Positions 29,768-40,604 of a stretch of 64,000 nt of DNA are shown here, piece after piece. Source of the stretch: Enterococcus thailandicus (lineage in GTDB: Bacteria > Bacillota > Bacilli > Lactobacillales > Enterococcaceae). The position numbers and the translations under genes are program-made. The notes beneath the pieces are model-generated. The model had not been told where the DNA came from. It was given only the letters and a program-made list of their open reading frames with translations, and searched no databases. How positions within the stretch are numbered: position 1 is the first letter of the stretch; the number at the start of each line of letters is the position of its first letter. The stretch covers positions 101,629-165,628 of the forward strand of contig NZ_JXLE01000006.1 of assembly GCF_001886265.1 (NCBI RefSeq), in the 5' to 3' direction.

Positions 29768-31063
29768 TTATTCGATAAAGCCAACATACTTGCGTTTCAG
29801 CATTAAGCCTTCTAACTGTTTCGCAGTTTCTAAAGCTACACCAATGACAATCAGTAAGCTTGTACCACCTAACCCAATAGATTGTGGTAAATCCCAAATC
29901 ATCTGAGCGATAATTGGTAATAAAGCCACAAGTCCAAGGAAGATTGCACCAACTGTGCTTAATCGCATTAATAAGCTTGAGACATACTCCTCAGTTCCCT
30001 TACCAGGGCGCACGCTAGGTATATAACTTCCTTGTTTTTGTAAGTTTTCCGCTAATTTCTCAGGGTTAACTTGAACAAAAGCGTAGAAAAATGTAAATGC
30101 AATAATCAAAACAGTATAAATTGTTGCACCAGGCACCGTATTATAGTTGAAAATTTGCATCATGATTTTATACCAATTTTCAGACCCAAATCTACCACTT
30201 AAAGCTTGTAAAACAGCATTAGGGGTTGCAATAAACGAACTAGCAAAAATAACTGGAATAACACCAGCTGCATTTACTTTTAATGGCAAATAACTACTTG
30301 TTGGCGCACCTGCCACACGTTTCGTATATTGAATTGGAATCTTGCGTTCAGCTTGTTGGAAAAATGTTACAAATGTCACGATCAATAAAACCGCGACAAG
30401 TAAAACGGCAATAAAAATTGCAGATTTCCAAATATCAGAAGAATCAATATTTACAAAATAATCTTCATAAATTTCTTTGATACTATCAGGCAATCGAGAA
30501 ATGATCCCTGCGAAAATAATCATTGATACGCCGTTCCCAATTCCTTTTTCTGTAATTTGCTCCCCTAACCATGTAACAAACATTGTACCGGCAGTTAAAA
30601 TTAAACCAATCGTTACATATGTAGACACGTTTGGATTGCTTACAAAACCTAATTGAGCATATTGATTAAATCCAGCGGTAATCCCTACTGATTGAACAAA
30701 AGCCAAAACTAATGTTAAATAGCGAGTTGCTTGATTTAATTTCTTACGACCGACTTCTCCTTGTTTCGACCACTCAACAAAACGAGGAACAATGTCCATT
30801 TGTAATAATTGAATGACGATTGAAGCAGTAATGTATGGTGAAACCCCCATTGAGAAAATAGAAAAGTTTTGCATTGCACTACCACTTACCAAGTTCAACA
30901 TGTTGAAAAATGGTAAAGAAGAAAGATTTTGTAATGTACTAGCATTCACGCCAGGTACCGTAATGTGGGCACCCAGACGGAAAACAAATAGTACAAATAC
31001 AGTAAAGAAAATTTTAGATCGAATGTCTCTTACTTTAAAAGCATCTTTTAATAGTTTAAACAT
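29768..31063 (-). CDS. secY: Protein translocase channel subunit SecY
   Basis: 431 residues, ten membrane helices, the central channel of the Sec translocase. Visible family markers include the pore-plug region after TVPGVNASTL, GIGNGVSMIIFAGI and RFVEWSKQGEVGRKK. The C-terminal cytoplasmic loop region (KQGSYIPSVRPGKGTEEY) contacts ribosome and SecA. Its ATG overlaps the rplO stop by one base. Confidence 0.98.
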   Translation of the reverse strand: MFKLLKDAFKVRDIRSKIFFTVFVLFVFRLGAHITVPGVNASTLQNLSSLPFFNMLNLVSGSAMQNFSIFSMGVSPYITASIVIQLLQMDIVPRFVEWSKQGEVGRKKLNQATRYLTLVLAFVQSVGITAGFNQYAQLGFVSNPNVSTYVTIGLILTAGTMFVTWLGEQITEKGIGNGVSMIIFAGIISRLPDSIKEIYEDYFVNIDSSDIWKSAIFIAVLLVAVLLIVTFVTFFQQAERKIPIQYTKRVAGAPTSSYLPLKVNAAGVIPVIFASSFIATPNAVLQALSGRFGSENWYKIMMQIFNYNTVPGATIYTVLIIAFTFFYAFVQVNPEKLAENLQKQGSYIPSVRPGKGTEEYVSSLLMRLSTVGAIFLGLVALLPIIAQMIWDLPQSIGLGGTSLLIVIGVALETAKQLEGLMLKRKYVGFIE

Positions 31064-31503
31064 TAGATCACCTCGATTGAACCACCAGCCGCTTCAATAG
31101 CGTCTTGAGCTGCTTTCGAGAATTTAGCTGCTTTAACAGTTAATTTTTTAGTTAATTCACCGTTAGCTAATACTTTAATTCCAGCTTTTTCGTTTTTAAC
31201 GATTCCAGCTTCAACTAAAGCAACAGGTGTTACTTCTGCACCATCTTCAAAACGGTTCAAAACATCTAAGTTGATGACAGCATATTCTTTACGATTTACG
31301 TTAGTAAAACCGCGTTTTGGTAAACGACGGAATAATGGAGTTTGTCCACCTTCGAATCCTAAACGTACACCACCGCCTGAACGAGCTTTTTGACCTTTTT
31401 GTCCGCGTCCAGAAGTTTTTCCGTTACCAGATGAAGTACCACGACCAACACGATTACGTACTTGGCGTGAACCCTCTGCAGGTTTTAATTCATGAAGTTT
31501 CAT
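31063..31503 (-). CDS. rplO: 50S ribosomal protein L15
   Basis: 146 residues. The Gly- and basic-rich N-terminal extension ([20 protein letters not shown]) threads into 23S rRNA. It is followed, with a one-base overlap, by secY. Confidence 0.98.
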   Translation of the reverse strand: MKLHELKPAEGSRQVRNRVGRGTSSGNGKTSGRGQKGQKARSGGGVRLGFEGGQTPLFRRLPKRGFTNVNRKEYAVINLDVLNRFEDGAEVTPVALVEAGIVKNEKAGIKVLANGELTKKLTVKAAKFSKAAQDAIEAAGGSIEVI

Positions 31504-31541
31504 AGGTTTGGCACCTCCTTAAATAATCTAGTTCTTAATTA

Positions 31542-31721
31542 TTAGACTTCTTCAACGTCCACTAGGTGAGAAACAGTATTGATCATACCTTTAATAGCTT
31601 CATTAGAAGGCTTAACCACTGAACTGTTAATCTTTGTAAGACCCAACGCTTTGACAGTGTCACGTTGGTTTTGAGGACGTCCAATAATACTGCGTTTTAA
31701 AGTAACTTTTAATTCAGCCAT
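31542..31721 (-). CDS. rpmD: 50S ribosomal protein L30
   Basis: A 59-residue protein read from the gap between rpsE and rplO. It starts [20 protein letters not shown], the L30 signature, and ends [17 protein letters not shown] precedes the ATG at 31721. Its presence is variable among bacteria but usual in Firmicutes. Confidence 0.97.
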   Translation of the reverse strand: MAELKVTLKRSIIGRPQNQRDTVKALGLTKINSSVVKPSNEAIKGMINTVSHLVDVEEV

Positions 31722-31735
31722 TATTTTTGTCCTCC

Positions 31736-32236
31736 TTATCCGATAATTTCTTCAACTGATTTGCCACGAAGTTCTGCAACTTCTTCAGCACGTTTCAATT
31801 GTTTCAAACCTTCAACAGTTGCGCGAACAACGTTGATTGGTGTATTTGAGCCTAATGATTTAGAAGTGATATCAGCTACCCCTGCTAACTCTAATACGGC
31901 ACGAACTGGTCCACCAGCAGCAACCCCAGAACCTTCTACAGCAGGTTTCATTAGGATTCTACCACCACTAAAAGTACCGATAACTTCGTGTGGGATTGTT
32001 GAACCGACCATTGGTACTTCAACTAAGTTTTTCTTCGCATCTTCAATTGCTTTACGGATTGCTTCTGGTACTTCTTGAGCTTTACCAGTACCGAAACCTA
32101 CGTGTCCGTTTTTGTCACCGACAACAACTAAAGCAGCAAAACGTAGACGACGTCCACCTTTAACAACTTTTGTTACACGGTTGATTGCAACAACGCGGTC
32201 TTCTAATTCCAAATGTTTTGGATCAATGTAAACCAT
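31736..32236 (-). CDS. rpsE: 30S ribosomal protein S5
   Basis: 166 residues; N-terminal dsRNA-binding-like domain with [20 protein letters not shown], the loop where spectinomycin and ribosome-ambiguity mutations map, and [20 protein letters not shown]. Wild-type-looking in that loop. Lies between rplR and rpmD. Confidence 0.98.
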   Translation of the reverse strand: MVYIDPKHLELEDRVVAINRVTKVVKGGRRLRFAALVVVGDKNGHVGFGTGKAQEVPEAIRKAIEDAKKNLVEVPMVGSTIPHEVIGTFSGGRILMKPAVEGSGVAAGGPVRAVLELAGVADITSKSLGSNTPINVVRATVEGLKQLKRAEEVAELRGKSVEEIIG

Positions 32237-32256
32237 GAATGGTATTCCTCCTTCTT

Positions 32257-32613
32257 CTAAAATTCTAGTCCATTTTCGCGAGCAGCTTCAGCTAAAGCTT
32301 GCACACGGCCATGGTAAAGGTATCCACCACGGTCAAAGACTACTACTTTAATGCCTTTTTCAGCTGCGCGTTCAGCAACTAATTTACCCACAGCAGTAGC
32401 TGTTTCTGTTTTTGTTCCACCTGAAATTTCTTTATCCAAGGTAGAGGCACTTGCTAGCGTCACACCCGCTACGTCATCAATTAATTGCGCGTAGATGTTT
32501 TTGTTAGAACGGAAAACGTTCAAGCGTGGGCGCTCAGCAGTACCAGAGATATTATTACGTACACGACGATGTCTCTTTTGACGTGTTTTATTCTTATCTG
32601 GTTTTGTAATCAC
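32257..32613 (-). CDS. rplR: 50S ribosomal protein L18
   Basis: 118 residues from a GTG start at 32613 ([19 protein letters not shown]), with GAGG 8 bases upstream; upstream in-frame codons lack family similarity. L18 carries 5S rRNA into the central protuberance. Confidence 0.97.
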   Translation of the reverse strand: MITKPDKNKTRQKRHRRVRNNISGTAERPRLNVFRSNKNIYAQLIDDVAGVTLASASTLDKEISGGTKTETATAVGKLVAERAAEKGIKVVVFDRGGYLYHGRVQALAEAARENGLEF

Positions 32614-32676
32614 AATTGTCACCTCTTTAATAATGCTAGCCATTAGGCCGCGAATCGTAATTTAAATAAATTACGA

Positions 32677-33213
32677 TTATTTACCAGTTTTACCTTCTTT
32701 ACGGCGTACATATTCACCAACATAGCGAATACCTTTACCTTTATAAGGTTCTGGAGGACGAGTACCACGAATGTTCGCAGCTAATTCGCCAACTGCTTCT
32801 TTGTTCGCACCTTTAACAATCACTTGTGTATTGGCAGGAACTTCAACTGTAACACCAGCTGGTGGTGTAATTTCTACTGGATGAGAGTAACCAACGTTCA
32901 ATACAAGTTTTGAACCTTGTAATTGTGCACGGTACCCAACCCCGATAAGTTCTAATGCTTTTTGGAAACCTTCACTAACGCCGACAACCATGTTGTTGAA
33001 GTTAGCACGAGTTGTTCCGTGGATTGTTTTCATTTCTTTACTGTCGTTTGGACGAGTGAAAGTAACTTCGTTTCCTTCAATATTCATAGTAATATCTGAA
33101 GAAAAAGTACGTGTTAATTCACCTTTAGGTCCTTTAACTGTAATATCATTTCCATCTTGAGTAACAGTTACTCCTGCAGGAATGACTACGATTTTATTTC
33201 CGATACGGCTCAC
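32677..33213 (-). CDS. rplF: 50S ribosomal protein L6
   Basis: 178 residues with two L6 domains and the C-terminal signature [20 protein letters not shown]. It sits near the factor-binding site. Part of the spc operon between rpsH and rplR. Confidence 0.98.
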   Translation of the reverse strand: MSRIGNKIVVIPAGVTVTQDGNDITVKGPKGELTRTFSSDITMNIEGNEVTFTRPNDSKEMKTIHGTTRANFNNMVVGVSEGFQKALELIGVGYRAQLQGSKLVLNVGYSHPVEITPPAGVTVEVPANTQVIVKGANKEAVGELAANIRGTRPPEPYKGKGIRYVGEYVRRKEGKTGK

Positions 33214-33244
33214 TTAAAGACACCTCCTTGTAGATTCTACTTAA

Positions 33245-33643
33245 TTACCATACGTAAGCGATAACTTCGCCGCCGACATTTTTTTCACGAGCTTCTTTGT
33301 CAGTGATAACACCGTCAGAAGTCGAAATAATTGCGATACCTAAACCATTCAATACTTTTGGTACTTCGTCAGCTTTGACATAAGCACGCAATCCTGGTTT
33401 AGAAATACGTTTTAAGTTTGTGATAACACGTTCACCGTTTTTACCAAATTTTAGGAAAACACGGATTACGCCTTGTTTGTCATCTTCGATATATTCAACA
33501 TCACGGACGAAACCTTCACGTTTCAAGATTTCAGCGATGTCACGTTTGATTTTTGATGCAGGTACTTCTAAAGACTCATGTTTAACCATGTTTGCATTAC
33601 GGATACGAGTTAGAAAATCTGCAATTGGATCTGTCATGACCAT
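33245..33643 (-). CDS. rpsH: 30S ribosomal protein S8
   Basis: 132 residues starting [19 protein letters not shown] and ending [10 protein letters not shown]8 binds the central domain of 16S rRNA; in E. coli it represses the spc operon, but no clear S8-target mimic was identified here. Confidence 0.98.
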   Translation of the reverse strand: MVMTDPIADFLTRIRNANMVKHESLEVPASKIKRDIAEILKREGFVRDVEYIEDDKQGVIRVFLKFGKNGERVITNLKRISKPGLRAYVKADEVPKVLNGLGIAIISTSDGVITDKEAREKNVGGEVIAYVW

Positions 33644-33679
33644 TGAACTAATTACCTCCTTCTTATGCGAATTTACTTT

Positions 33680-33865
33680 TTACCAGCTAGCTTTCTTCAC
33701 GCCGGGAATTTGACCTTTATAGGCAAGTTCGCGGAAGCAAATACGGCAAAGATGGAACTTACGATAAACTGAATGTGGACGTCCGCAACGTTCGCAACGA
33801 GTATAAGCTTGTGTTGAATGTTTTGCAGGACGTTTGTTTTTAGCAATCATTGATTTTTTAGCCAC
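33680..33865 (-). CDS. rpsZ: 30S ribosomal protein S14, type Z (zinc form)
   Basis: 61 residues, the short zinc-binding S14. Cys24, Cys27, Cys40 and Cys43 form the CERC...CRIC zinc site. Many Firmicutes also carry a longer zinc-free rpsN elsewhere for zinc limitation; none is in this window. Confidence 0.97.
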   Translation of the reverse strand: MAKKSMIAKNKRPAKHSTQAYTRCERCGRPHSVYRKFHLCRICFRELAYKGQIPGVKKASW

Positions 33866-33883
33866 GTAGTTCGCCTCCTTTAA

Positions 33884-34423
33884 TTATTTTTGGAATGGCA
33901 TACCTAATTGTGTTAACAACTCACGAGATTCTTCATCTGAGTTAGCTGTTGTTACAATAACGATGTCCATACCGCGTACTTTATCTACTAAATCATAATC
34001 TACTTCTGGGAAGATCAATTGTTCTTTAATACCTAAAGTATAGTTTCCACGACCGTCAAAGGCTTTTTTACTTACACCATGGAAGTCACGTACACGTGGT
34101 AGTGAAACTGAAACCAATTTGTCTAAGAATTCATACATTCTTTCTCCGCGCAAAGTAACTTTTGCACCAATTGGCATTCCTTCACGTAAACGGAATCCAG
34201 CGATTGATTTTTTAGCTTTAGTAATCATTGGTTTTTGTCCAGTGATTAAAGTTAATTCTTCAACTGCTTTGTCTAAGTTTTTAGCGTTTGATACCGCATC
34301 ACCAACACCCATGTTGATGACGATTTTTTCAACTTTAGGTGTTTGCATAACAGAGCTATAGTCGAATTTTTCCATCAATGATGGAGTAATTTCTTTAAGA
34401 TATTTTTCTTTTAGGCGGTTCAT
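33884..34423 (-). CDS. rplE: 50S ribosomal protein L5
   Basis: 179 residues starting [20 protein letters not shown], with [13 protein letters not shown] and [20 protein letters not shown]5 binds 5S rRNA and contacts P-site tRNA. Confidence 0.98.
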   Translation of the reverse strand: MNRLKEKYLKEITPSLMEKFDYSSVMQTPKVEKIVINMGVGDAVSNAKNLDKAVEELTLITGQKPMITKAKKSIAGFRLREGMPIGAKVTLRGERMYEFLDKLVSVSLPRVRDFHGVSKKAFDGRGNYTLGIKEQLIFPEVDYDLVDKVRGMDIVIVTTANSDEESRELLTQLGMPFQK

Positions 34424-34451
34424 TCAGTAAGACCCTCCTTCCTTAAAATTA

Positions 34452-34760
34452 TTATTTATCTAGAACTTCACCGGTTTTTTTAGAAACACGGACTTTTTTG
34501 CCATCTACTTCTTTGTAGCCAACTCGGCCAGCTACACCAGTAGAGTCGATCACCATCACGTTAGAAACATGAACTGGAGCTTCCATCTCAACAATACCAC
34601 CTTGAGGAGCAGCCTGAGAAGGTTTTTGGTGTTTTTTGACAATATTCACACCTTCGACAATGACTTTATCTTTTTTAGGAAACGCTGCTAATACAACGCC
34701 TTCTTTATTTTTGTCTTTTCCAGTGATAACTTTAACTTTATCGCCTTTTTTAACAAACAT
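34452..34760 (-). CDS. rplX: 50S ribosomal protein L24
   Basis: 102 residues with the KOW motif [20 protein letters not shown] at the N-terminus. It is an assembly initiator for the 50S subunit. Lies between rplN and rplE. Confidence 0.98.
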   Translation of the reverse strand: MFVKKGDKVKVITGKDKNKEGVVLAAFPKKDKVIVEGVNIVKKHQKPSQAAPQGGIVEMEAPVHVSNVMVIDSTGVAGRVGYKEVDGKKVRVSKKTGEVLDK

Positions 34761-34796
34761 AACTGTTTCGCACCTCCTTTGATAAGTGTCTCAAGA

Positions 34797-35219
<423 letters not shown>

Positions 35220-35222
35220 TTA

Positions 35223-35489
35223 TTAGATAATAACTGCTTCTTCGACTACTTCTAGTAAACGGAAACGTTTTGTAGCTGATAATGGACGAGTTTCCATAAT
35301 TCTCACGATATCTCCAACTTTGGCAGTGTTGTTTTCATCATGCACTTTGTATTTCTTAGAATAGTTCATGCGTTTGCCATAGATAGGGTGATTTTTCTTA
35401 GTTTCGACAGCAACGGTAATTGTTTTATCCATTTTGTCTGAAACTACACGACCTTGATAAACCTTGCGTTGATTTCTTTCTTCAGTCAT
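35223..35489 (-). CDS. rpsQ: 30S ribosomal protein S17
   Basis: 88 residues, OB-fold, starting [21 protein letters not shown] primary 16S rRNA binder. Between rpmC and rplN. Confidence 0.98.
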   Translation of the reverse strand: MTEERNQRKVYQGRVVSDKMDKTITVAVETKKNHPIYGKRMNYSKKYKVHDENNTAKVGDIVRIMETRPLSATKRFRLLEVVEEAVII

Positions 35490-35513
35490 ACGCTTAATGG
35501 CCTCCTTCCGTAA

Positions 35514-35702
35514 TTACTTAGCTTGTTCACGCAATACAGTTTTGATGCGTGCAATCGATTTACGTACTTCTTTAATACGTGCAGTGTTTTCTAATTGACC
35601 TGTTGCTAATTGGAATCTAAGATTAAACAATTCTTCTTTCAATTGTTTTTCTTGATCAAGCATTTCGGCAGTGGTTAATTCTCTGATTTCTTTAACCTTC
35701 AT
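35514..35702 (-). CDS. rpmC: 50S ribosomal protein L29
   Basis: 62 residues from ATG 35702 ([19 protein letters not shown]); the start overlaps the rplP end by 11 bases. L29 forms part of the docking site for SRP and trigger factor at the tunnel exit. Confidence 0.97.
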   Translation of the reverse strand: MKVKEIRELTTAEMLDQEKQLKEELFNLRFQLATGQLENTARIKEVRKSIARIKTVLREQAK

Positions 35703-36126
35703 TCGATTCACCACCCATTTCCTCACGTTTTACGATCTTAGTTTTCATTGGTAATTTGTGAGAAGCTAGACGTAACGCTTCACGAGCTACTTCTTCAGGA
35801 ACGCCTGCAATTTCAAACATGATTTTACCACGTTTTACTGGTGCAACCCATCCTTCAGGTGCCCCTTTACCAGAACCCATACGTACCCCAATTGCTTTGG
35901 CAGTATAAGATTTGTGAGGGAAAATTTTAATCCATACTTTCCCACCACGTTTCATGTAACGAGTCATTGCGATACGAGAAGCTTCGATTTGTCGGTTTGT
36001 AATCCAATGTGAATCAACAGCTTGTAAGCCATATTCACCAAATGCGATTTCTTTACCACCTTTAGCTTCACCACGCATTTTTCCGCGGAATTCACGACGG
36101 TGTTTTACACGTTTAGGTACTAACAT
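35692..36126 (-). CDS. rplP: 50S ribosomal protein L16
   Basis: 144 residues starting [20 protein letters not shown]; completes the A-site tRNA region of the 50S. Two bases separate it from the rpsC stop. Confidence 0.98.
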   Translation of the reverse strand: MLVPKRVKHRREFRGKMRGEAKGGKEIAFGEYGLQAVDSHWITNRQIEASRIAMTRYMKRGGKVWIKIFPHKSYTAKAIGVRMGSGKGAPEGWVAPVKRGKIMFEIAGVPEEVAREALRLASHKLPMKTKIVKREEMGGESNEG

Positions 36127-36128
36127 GA

Positions 36129-36785
36129 TTATTTCCCTCCTTTCTCAGTGTTTTTTTTAGTTGGAAGAATTTCTCCACGATAGATCCACACTTTAACTCC
36201 TAGTTTTCCGTATGTTGTATCTGCTTCTTCCCATGCATAATCGATATCCGCACGCAATGTATGAAGAGGAACAGTTCCTTCTGAGTATCCTTCTGAACGT
36301 GCAATATCAGCACCGTTTAAGCGTCCAGATACTTGAGTCTTGATTCCTTTAGCGCCTGCGCGCATTGAACGTTGGATAGCTTGTTTTTGTGCACGACGGA
36401 AAGCTACACGGTTTTCTAATTGACGTGCAATTCCTTCGCCCACTAATTTAGCATCTAAATCTGGTTTTTTGATTTCCACGATGTTGATGTGAATTCTTTT
36501 ACCAGTTAATTTGTTTAATTCTTTTCTTAGGCTTTCAACTTCAGAACCGCCTTTACCAATAACCATACCTGGCTTAGCTGTGTGGATTGAAATATTTACG
36601 CGATTTGCAGCACGTTCGATTTCAACAGTTGACACAGCGGCATCAGCAAGTTTAGTTGAAATAAATTTACGGATTCTTAGATCTTCGTGTAAGAATTCAG
36701 CATACTCTTTTTCAGCATACCATTTAGCATCCCAGTCGCGGATGATGCCTACACGCATTCCAATTGGATGTACTTTTTGACCCAC
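36129..36785 (-). CDS. rpsC: 30S ribosomal protein S3
   Basis: 218 residues with a KH domain ([18 protein letters not shown]) and the C-terminal domain with the mRNA-entry helicase basic residues. Starts [20 protein letters not shown]. Confidence 0.98.
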   Translation of the reverse strand: MGQKVHPIGMRVGIIRDWDAKWYAEKEYAEFLHEDLRIRKFISTKLADAAVSTVEIERAANRVNISIHTAKPGMVIGKGGSEVESLRKELNKLTGKRIHINIVEIKKPDLDAKLVGEGIARQLENRVAFRRAQKQAIQRSMRAGAKGIKTQVSGRLNGADIARSEGYSEGTVPLHTLRADIDYAWEEADTTYGKLGVKVWIYRGEILPTKKNTEKGGK

Positions 36786-36798
36786 TGATTATCCCTCC

Positions 36799-37146
36799 TT
36801 ATTTTTCTGATACGACTACTGTAATATGACTTGTACGTTTGTTGATTGGAGAAGCTGACCCTTTTGCACGTGGACGGAAACGTTTCATTGTTGGTCCTTC
36901 GTTAATAAAAGCTTCAGATACTACTAAATTTTCAACGTCTAAGTCAAAATTATTTTCTGCATTTGCAACTGCTGACATCAAGACTTTCTCGATGATTCCA
37001 GCAGATTTGTTCGGTGTGAATTTCAAAATTGAAATTGCATCCGCAACACTTTTACCTCTGATAAGGTCAATTACTAAACGGGCTTTTCGAGGTGAAGTGC
37101 GAACTGTTTTTGCAGTTGCTTTAGCTGATGTGATTTGTTCTGCCAT
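36799..37146 (-). CDS. rplV: 50S ribosomal protein L22
   Basis: 115 residues, with the long beta-hairpin [20 protein letters not shown] that lines the exit tunnel and is the site of macrolide-resistance mutations. The hairpin looks unmodified, without insertions. Confidence 0.98.
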   Translation of the reverse strand: MAEQITSAKATAKTVRTSPRKARLVIDLIRGKSVADAISILKFTPNKSAGIIEKVLMSAVANAENNFDLDVENLVVSEAFINEGPTMKRFRPRAKGSASPINKRTSHITVVVSEK

Positions 37147-37168
37147 TTGGATTTATCCTCCCCTCAAA

Positions 37169-37447
37169 TTAGCGTTTAGTTTTCTTATCGTCTGCAGCGT
37201 GGCCACGATAAGTTCTTGTTGGTGCAAATTCACCTAATTTGTGTCCTACCATGTCTTCTTGGATGTAAACTGGTACATGTTTACGTCCATCATAAACTGC
37301 GATGGTATATCCAACAAAACTTGGGAATACTGTTGATCGACGTGACCAAGTTTTGATAACTTTTTTCTTTTCAACCCCCGCTTGAGCTTCAACTTTTTTC
37401 ATTAAATGCTCATCGACGAAAGGTCCCTTCTTTAAACTACGACCCAT
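37169..37447 (-). CDS. rpsS: 30S ribosomal protein S19
   Basis: 92 residues starting [20 protein letters not shown], with [17 protein letters not shown]. Located in the 30S head next to S13. Confidence 0.98.
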   Translation of the reverse strand: MGRSLKKGPFVDEHLMKKVEAQAGVEKKKVIKTWSRRSTVFPSFVGYTIAVYDGRKHVPVYIQEDMVGHKLGEFAPTRTYRGHAADDKKTKR

Positions 37448-37489
37448 GGTGAACCTCCTCTCAAAATGTGCGACACATGGTCAAAGAAA

Positions 37490-38323
37490 TTATTTAGTCT
37501 TGCGACGACGTACGATAAGTTTATCTGATTGGGCTTTCTTGTTACGAGTTTTGTAACCAAGAGCTGGTTGACCCCAAGGAGAAACTGGTGCTTTACGTCC
37601 GATCGGAGCTTTACCTTCACCACCACCGTGTGGGTGATCGTTAGGGTTCATTACGCTACCACGTACTGTTGGGCGTTTACGCATCCAACGAGAGCGTCCA
37701 GCTTTACCGATGTTAATAAGTTCATGTTGTTCATTACCTACAGAACCGATTGTTGCACGGCATGCAGCTAAAATCATACGAACTTCACCAGAGTTTAAGC
37801 GGATCAATACGTATTTGCCTTCTTTACCAAGTACTTGAGCACTTGTACCAGCAGAACGAATCAATTGTCCACCTTTACCAGGTTTCATTTCGATGTTATG
37901 GATAACAGTACCAACTGGAATGTTTGCTAAAGGAAGAGCATTCCCAACTTTGATATCTGCATCTGGACCTGAAACAAGTTTCATTCCAACTTGTAGTCCT
38001 TTTGGTGCTAAGATGTAAGCTTTCACTCCATCTTCGTAGTGTACTAACGCGATATTTGCTGAACGGTTTGGATCATATTCGATCGTTTGAACAGTAGCAA
38101 CAACGTTATCTTTGTTACGTTTGAAGTCGATTACGCGGTATTGACGTTTGTGTCCGCCGCCTTGATGACGTACAGTGATGCGACCGTTGTTATTACGACC
38201 AGCATGGTTTTTCAATGGTTGTAACAATGTTTTTTCAGGTGTTGATGTTGTGATTTCAGCAAAATCAGAACCTGTCATGTTACGACGACCATTTGAGGTA
38301 GGTTTGTACTTTTTAATCGCCAC
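37490..38323 (-). CDS. rplB: 50S ribosomal protein L2
   Basis: 277 residues; central to peptidyl transferase assembly. The conserved C-terminal loop [20 protein letters not shown] holds the functional histidine. Follows rplW by 40 bases. Confidence 0.98.
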   Translation of the reverse strand: MAIKKYKPTSNGRRNMTGSDFAEITTSTPEKTLLQPLKNHAGRNNNGRITVRHQGGGHKRQYRVIDFKRNKDNVVATVQTIEYDPNRSANIALVHYEDGVKAYILAPKGLQVGMKLVSGPDADIKVGNALPLANIPVGTVIHNIEMKPGKGGQLIRSAGTSAQVLGKEGKYVLIRLNSGEVRMILAACRATIGSVGNEQHELINIGKAGRSRWMRKRPTVRGSVMNPNDHPHGGGEGKAPIGRKAPVSPWGQPALGYKTRNKKAQSDKLIVRRRKTK

Positions 38324-38363
38324 GTTTTTCCCTCCTATTTATAATAAGTTTTCAAGATAGTGC

Positions 38364-38654
38364 TTATTCAGCAGCTTCGAATAATTGAATTTCTTTTGAA
38401 TCTTCTGTTAATGTAACAATCGCTTTGCGACGTTTTTTAGTGTATCCCGCATGTTTGCCCATACGCTTGAATTTCGCACGAACGTTCACGATGTTCACGT
38501 TTTTGACTTTAACGTCAAAAGCAGCTTCAACCGCTTGTTTTACTAAAGTTTTGTTTACGCGAGTGTCAACTTCGAAAGTATACTTTTTATCATCCATAGC
38601 AAGCATAGATTTTTCAGTGATCACTGGGCGTTTAATTACGTCTAGTAAGTTCAT
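38364..38654 (-). CDS. rplW: 50S ribosomal protein L23
   Basis: 96 residues starting [18 protein letters not shown]23 docks trigger factor and SRP at the exit. Its ATG overlaps the rplD stop by one base (TAATG). Confidence 0.98.
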   Translation of the reverse strand: MNLLDVIKRPVITEKSMLAMDDKKYTFEVDTRVNKTLVKQAVEAAFDVKVKNVNIVNVRAKFKRMGKHAGYTKKRRKAIVTLTEDSKEIQLFEAAE

Positions 38655-39277
38655 TATGCAAGCACCTCCTCAATTTGAGTAAGAGCAGTTTGTGTTGCTA
38701 ATACTTTCACGTTAGAAACAACGTCTAGAACACTAACATTATCAGAAGTTACTACAGAAACGTTTGATAAGTTACGTGCAGATAAAGCAGCGAACTCATT
38801 GCCAGTTTCTAAAACTACTAATACTTTAGCGTCTACAGATAAGTTAGCAAGAACTTCTTTAAATTCTTTTGTTTTTGGTGCGTCAAAGCTTAATGCGTCA
38901 ACAACAACCAAGTTATTTGAAGCAACTTTTTCTGATAAAACAGATTTCATTGCTAAACGACGAACTTTTTTAGGAAGTTTGTAGCTGTAAGAACGTGGTG
39001 TTGGTCCGAAAACTACGCCACCTCCACGCCATTGTGGTGAGCGGATAGATCCTTGACGAGCACGACCTGTTCCTTTTTGACGCCATGGTTTACGTCCACC
39101 GCCGCGAACAGCACTACGATTTTTAACCGCATGTGTTCCTTGTCTTAATGAAGCACGTTGCATAACGATTGCATCGTAAACAACACTTTCATTAGGTTCG
39201 ATTCCGAAAATTTCTTCGTTAAGTGTGATTTCACCGTTTTGGCTACCATCTTGTTTGAATAATGCTACATTCGGCAT
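38654..39277 (-). CDS. rplD: 50S ribosomal protein L4
   Basis: 207 residues; the extended tunnel loop [20 protein letters not shown] is normal, without oxazolidinone- or macrolide-type insertions. L4 represses the S10 operon in E. coli by attenuation; a comparable mechanism here is unproven. Confidence 0.98.
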   Translation of the reverse strand: MPNVALFKQDGSQNGEITLNEEIFGIEPNESVVYDAIVMQRASLRQGTHAVKNRSAVRGGGRKPWRQKGTGRARQGSIRSPQWRGGGVVFGPTPRSYSYKLPKKVRRLAMKSVLSEKVASNNLVVVDALSFDAPKTKEFKEVLANLSVDAKVLVVLETGNEFAALSARNLSNVSVVTSDNVSVLDVVSNVKVLATQTALTQIEEVLA

Positions 39278-39304
39278 TCCTTAGTTCCTCCTTTCTTCCT
39301 ACTA

Positions 39305-39934
39305 TTATTTAGCTTTCACAGCTGATTTGATAGTGATTAGTGATTTTTTAGCTCCAGGAACGTTTCCTTTAATTAAGATTACGTTTCTTTCTGCATCAAC
39401 GCGTACAACTTCCAAGTTTTGGATTGTCACGCGGTTGCCACCCATACGGCCAGCAAGACGTTTATTTTTGAATACACGGTTAGGTGCAACTGGACCCATT
39501 GACCCAGGACGACGATGGTAACGAGAACCGTGAGCCATTGGTCCGCGGCTTTGGCCGTGACGTTTGATAACCCCTTGGAATCCTTTACCTTTCGTAGTAC
39601 CTGTTACATCAATAATGTCTCCTGCTTGGAAAACATCTACTGTAACTTCTTTTCCTACTTCATATTCTCCTAGCTCAACATTTTTGAATTCACGAATGAA
39701 GCGCTTAGGAGCCGTGTTTGCTTTTGCAACATGACCTTTCGCAGGTTTGTTTGATAAAACTTCACGCATATCTTGGTAACCAACTTGAATAGCTTCGTAG
39801 CCATCAGTTTCCATTGTTTTCACTTGTAGCACTACGTTTGGAGTAGCTTCTACAACAGTTACTGGAATTAATTCACCAGATTCAGTGAAGATTTGTGTCA
39901 TTCCCACTTTTTTCCCTAAGATTCCTTTGGTCAT
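39305..39934 (-). CDS. rplC: 50S ribosomal protein L3
   Basis: 209 residues starting [20 protein letters not shown], with [20 protein letters not shown], the loop reaching the peptidyl transferase centre. It follows rpsJ by 26 bases. Confidence 0.98.
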   Translation of the reverse strand: MTKGILGKKVGMTQIFTESGELIPVTVVEATPNVVLQVKTMETDGYEAIQVGYQDMREVLSNKPAKGHVAKANTAPKRFIREFKNVELGEYEVGKEVTVDVFQAGDIIDVTGTTKGKGFQGVIKRHGQSRGPMAHGSRYHRRPGSMGPVAPNRVFKNKRLAGRMGGNRVTIQNLEVVRVDAERNVILIKGNVPGAKKSLITIKSAVKAK

Positions 39935-39960
39935 GAGTACACCTCCATTAATTTAGTTTT

Positions 39961-40269
39961 TTATAGTTTGATTTCGATGTTTACACCAGATGGTAAGTCT
40001 AGCTTCATCAAAGCATCAACAGTTTTTGGTGTTGGGTTCACAATGTCAATTAGACGTTTGTGAGTACGCATTTCGAATTGTTCGCGAGAATCTTTGTATT
40101 TATGAGTCGCACGAATAACAGTGTAAAGACTACGTTCTGTTGGTAATGGAATTGGACCAGATACACTAGCTCCAGTTCTTTTTGCAGTTTCTACAATTTT
40201 ATCCGCTGATTGATCTAAAATACGGTGTTCATACGCTTTTAAACGGATACGAATTTTTTGTTTTGCCAT
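39961..40269 (-). CDS. rpsJ: 30S ribosomal protein S10 (NusE)
   Basis: 102 residues from ATG 40269 ([19 protein letters not shown]). First gene of the S10 operon. S10 also acts as NusE in antitermination. The loop where tigecycline-resistance changes occur (THKYKDSR) has the wild-type Lys57. A 160-base structured leader precedes it. Confidence 0.98.
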   Translation of the reverse strand: MAKQKIRIRLKAYEHRILDQSADKIVETAKRTGASVSGPIPLPTERSLYTVIRATHKYKDSREQFEMRTHKRLIDIVNPTPKTVDALMKLDLPSGVNIEIKL

Positions 40270-40432
40270 CTTGTTCCCTCCTTCGCCTATTTTGAAAAGT
40301 AGACATAGCTCCACGAAAATTTCCGTCACGCTCGTTCGTGGCAAAGCGTCCGGGCGTGTCGCAACCTCTCGTTTCTTAGCCGACAAGAATCAAATTGATT
40401 CCGTCTGTGCAATTCACCAAGGTAAACGCACC
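40270..40432 (-). other. Structured 5' leader of the S10 operon
   Basis: The 160-base untranslated leader is richer in GC than its surroundings. On the minus strand it contains alternative pairings: GACACGCCCGG and CACGAACGAGCGTG share CACG/CGTG segments, and CCACGA pairs with TCGTGG. Alternative stems ahead of a ribosomal protein operon suggest an autoregulatory target, though I do not recognise a specific described leader family. Confidence 0.5.
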
Positions 40433-40438
40433 TTTGTA

Positions 40439-40467
40439 ATTATAGTATATTCAAACACACAACGCAA
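40439..40467 (-). promoter_or_regulatory. Promoter of the S10-spc-alpha operon
   Basis: Minus strand -35 TTGCGT (40467-40462), exact 17-base spacer, -10 TATAAT (40444-40439). It lies in the rpsJ-tuf gap, just downstream of the tuf terminator. Transcription would start near 40432. Confidence 0.88.
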
Positions 40468-40519
40468 GGCTTTTTCTTTGGAAATTCAATTTATTTTCAT
40501 ATTTTTTCATAAAGAAAAG

Positions 40520-40564
40520 AAAAAGCTCGAAACAATCACTAAATAATGATTGCTTCGAGCTTTT
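40520..40564 (-). terminator. Terminator of the str operon (after tuf)
   Basis: AAAAGCTCGAAGCAATCA pairs with TGATTGTTTCGAGCTTTT (one wobble) on the minus strand, followed by T-rich sequence. It separates tuf from the S10 operon promoter. Confidence 0.9.
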
Positions 40565-40604
40565 AGGTCCGAATATAATGTTGCATTAATTAGGCTTAAA
40601 AAAA

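Noticed and set aside
36839..37237. 132-residue plus-strand frame across rplV and rpsS
   Set aside because: It is antisense to two certain ribosomal protein genes and has no recognisable features; similar antisense frames throughout the ribosomal cluster were discarded for the same reason.
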